Source: Pseudomonadota bacterium
GTDB lineage: Bacteria > Pseudomonadota > Gammaproteobacteria > Steroidobacterales > Steroidobacteraceae
DNA: 11,363 bases
Assembly: GCA_023433705.1 (NCBI GenBank)
Contig: JAEYUC010000098.1
Coordinates: 1-11,363 of the forward strand
Direction: 5' to 3'
Below the pieces are notes generated by a model that saw only the letters and a program-made list of their open reading frames with translations, did no database searches and was not told the origin of the DNA. The position numbers and the translations under genes are program-made. Of this stretch, positions 11,123 through 11,363 are shown piece after piece (positions within the stretch are counted from its first letter, which is position 1; each line of letters begins with the position of its first letter).

Positions 11123-11210
11123 GCATAACACCTCGTTGGAGCGGACGCGTGAGGGATAAAGTGCCACTCACTATTGCCGGCGCGCGCGCCGCTCAACTCA
11201 AACGTTAGGC
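11123..11210 (+). repeat. attC24
   Basis: R'' GCATAAC (11123-11129), the complement of its cassette's TTATGC start. R' GTTAGGC (11204-11210), mismatched. Arms GTT/AAC, extrahelical G, loop class B (CCACTCACTATTG). Mini-ORF 11161-11208 with GAGGG upstream. Crossover 11204/11205. Confidence 0.94.
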
Positions 11211-11213
11211 GTC

Positions 11214-11363
11214 ATGGATACCGAATCACAAGACTTATCTCCGCCTTCTCAGCGCTTGGGTGCGCTATCGGTACGAGTCCTAGTTAAGACAATCCTAAAG
11301 TCGGTCCTGTGGCTCGGCATCGCATGGGTGGTAACTTACTTCTTCCCGAGTGCGAGTTGGGCT
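11214..11363 (+). CDS. 5' end of a membrane protein gene (partial)
   Basis: Cassette 25 starts at 11205 and runs off the window. Fifty codons are visible from ATG 11214: a polar start (MDTESQDLSPPSQRLG), then VLVKTILKSVLWLGIAWVVTYFFPSASWA, of which about residues 27-44 look like a membrane segment. ATG lies 5 nt after the attC24 mini-ORF stop, with no Shine-Dalgarno. Family not recognised from this fragment. Confidence 0.65.
   Translation, partial: MDTESQDLSPPSQRLGALSVRVLVKTILKSVLWLGIAWVVTYFFPSASWA

Larger units (their letters stand above)
1..11363 (+). mobile_element. Integron gene-cassette array (internal part)
   Basis: Twenty-five direct attC sites separate single-gene cassettes that all point the same way. 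Each site has R'' (RYYTAAC-like) and R' (GTTAGRC-like) boxes. The inner arms are GTT-x-GAGCGG-A-CGCG on the left and CGCG-CCGCTC-AAC on the right, leaving two unpaired bases on one arm (x and A), as expected for attC extrahelical bases. The loop carries a conserved GATAAAGTGCC. Cutting and joining is expected between G and TTAG of R', which sets the cassette boundaries used here. Two loop classes occur: class A (CCAAGCTCA after GTG) and class B (CCACTCGCTA after GTG). A 48-nt open frame (15 codons plus TAG) fills site positions 39-86 in most sites. No integrase gene is visible. The uniform site family implies cassettes captured or bred by one integron. Confidence 0.97.

Noticed and set aside
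39..11210. CRISPR array
   Set aside because: Repeats are 88 bp with spacers of hundreds of bases that contain genes; the structure is attC, and no cas genes are seen.
1..11363. Integrase gene, attI site or transposon end
   Set aside because: No long ORF with tyrosine-recombinase motifs on either strand, and no insertion-sequence inverted repeats or transposase were found.

Overview
The window lies inside a large integron gene-cassette array. It holds 25 attC recombination sites of one family (24 are 88 bp, one is 87 bp), all in the same direction. They delimit 24 complete cassettes averaging about 460 bp, plus a cassette tail at the left edge and the first 159 bp of another at the right. No integrase gene, attI site or integrase-type promoter is present, so the platform end lies outside. 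Such a long run of near-identical attC sites is the pattern of a sedentary chromosomal integron rather than a short mobile resistance integron. Moderately high GC, frequent GTG starts and the attC style suggest an environmental proteobacterium, perhaps Xanthomonadales-like. That placement is an inference; nothing in the window names the host.

Cassettes are numbered by the attC at their 3' end. 1: glycine-zipper protein. 2: 2-TM protein. 3: soluble unknown. 4: Cys-rich possible metal-binding protein. 5 and 6: two homologous cassettes with no convincing plus-strand gene. 7: DUF2283. 8: 3-TM protein. 9: secreted protein. 10: SMI1/KNR4-like. 11: 2-TM. 12: helical small protein. 13: 3-TM. 14: HEAT-repeat protein. 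15: second copy of cassette 1. 16: unknown. 17: Imm35/YrhB-like. 18: 4-TM. 19: unknown. 20: ExbD-C-terminal-like. 21: DUF2489-like. 22: 4-TM. 23: DUF4279. 24: secreted protein. 25: start of a membrane protein. No cassette is a recognisable antibiotic-resistance gene; several belong to families that include toxin-immunity proteins.

The most interesting signals concern how the cassettes are built and possibly translated. Nearly every attC contains a 15-codon open frame that begins at a GTG (14 sites have GAGGG just upstream) and ends at the TAG of the recombination core. In 16 cassettes the gene start follows 5-12 nt later, generally without its own Shine-Dalgarno. This looks like a translational relay built into the recombination site. 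Each cassette also carries a 9-14 nt inverted match between its own first and last bases, longer than the core R boxes. The attC arms show perfect compensatory changes. Cassettes 5 and 6 may encode a structured RNA or a minus-strand peptide. Cassette 24 has its start codon inside the recombination core.
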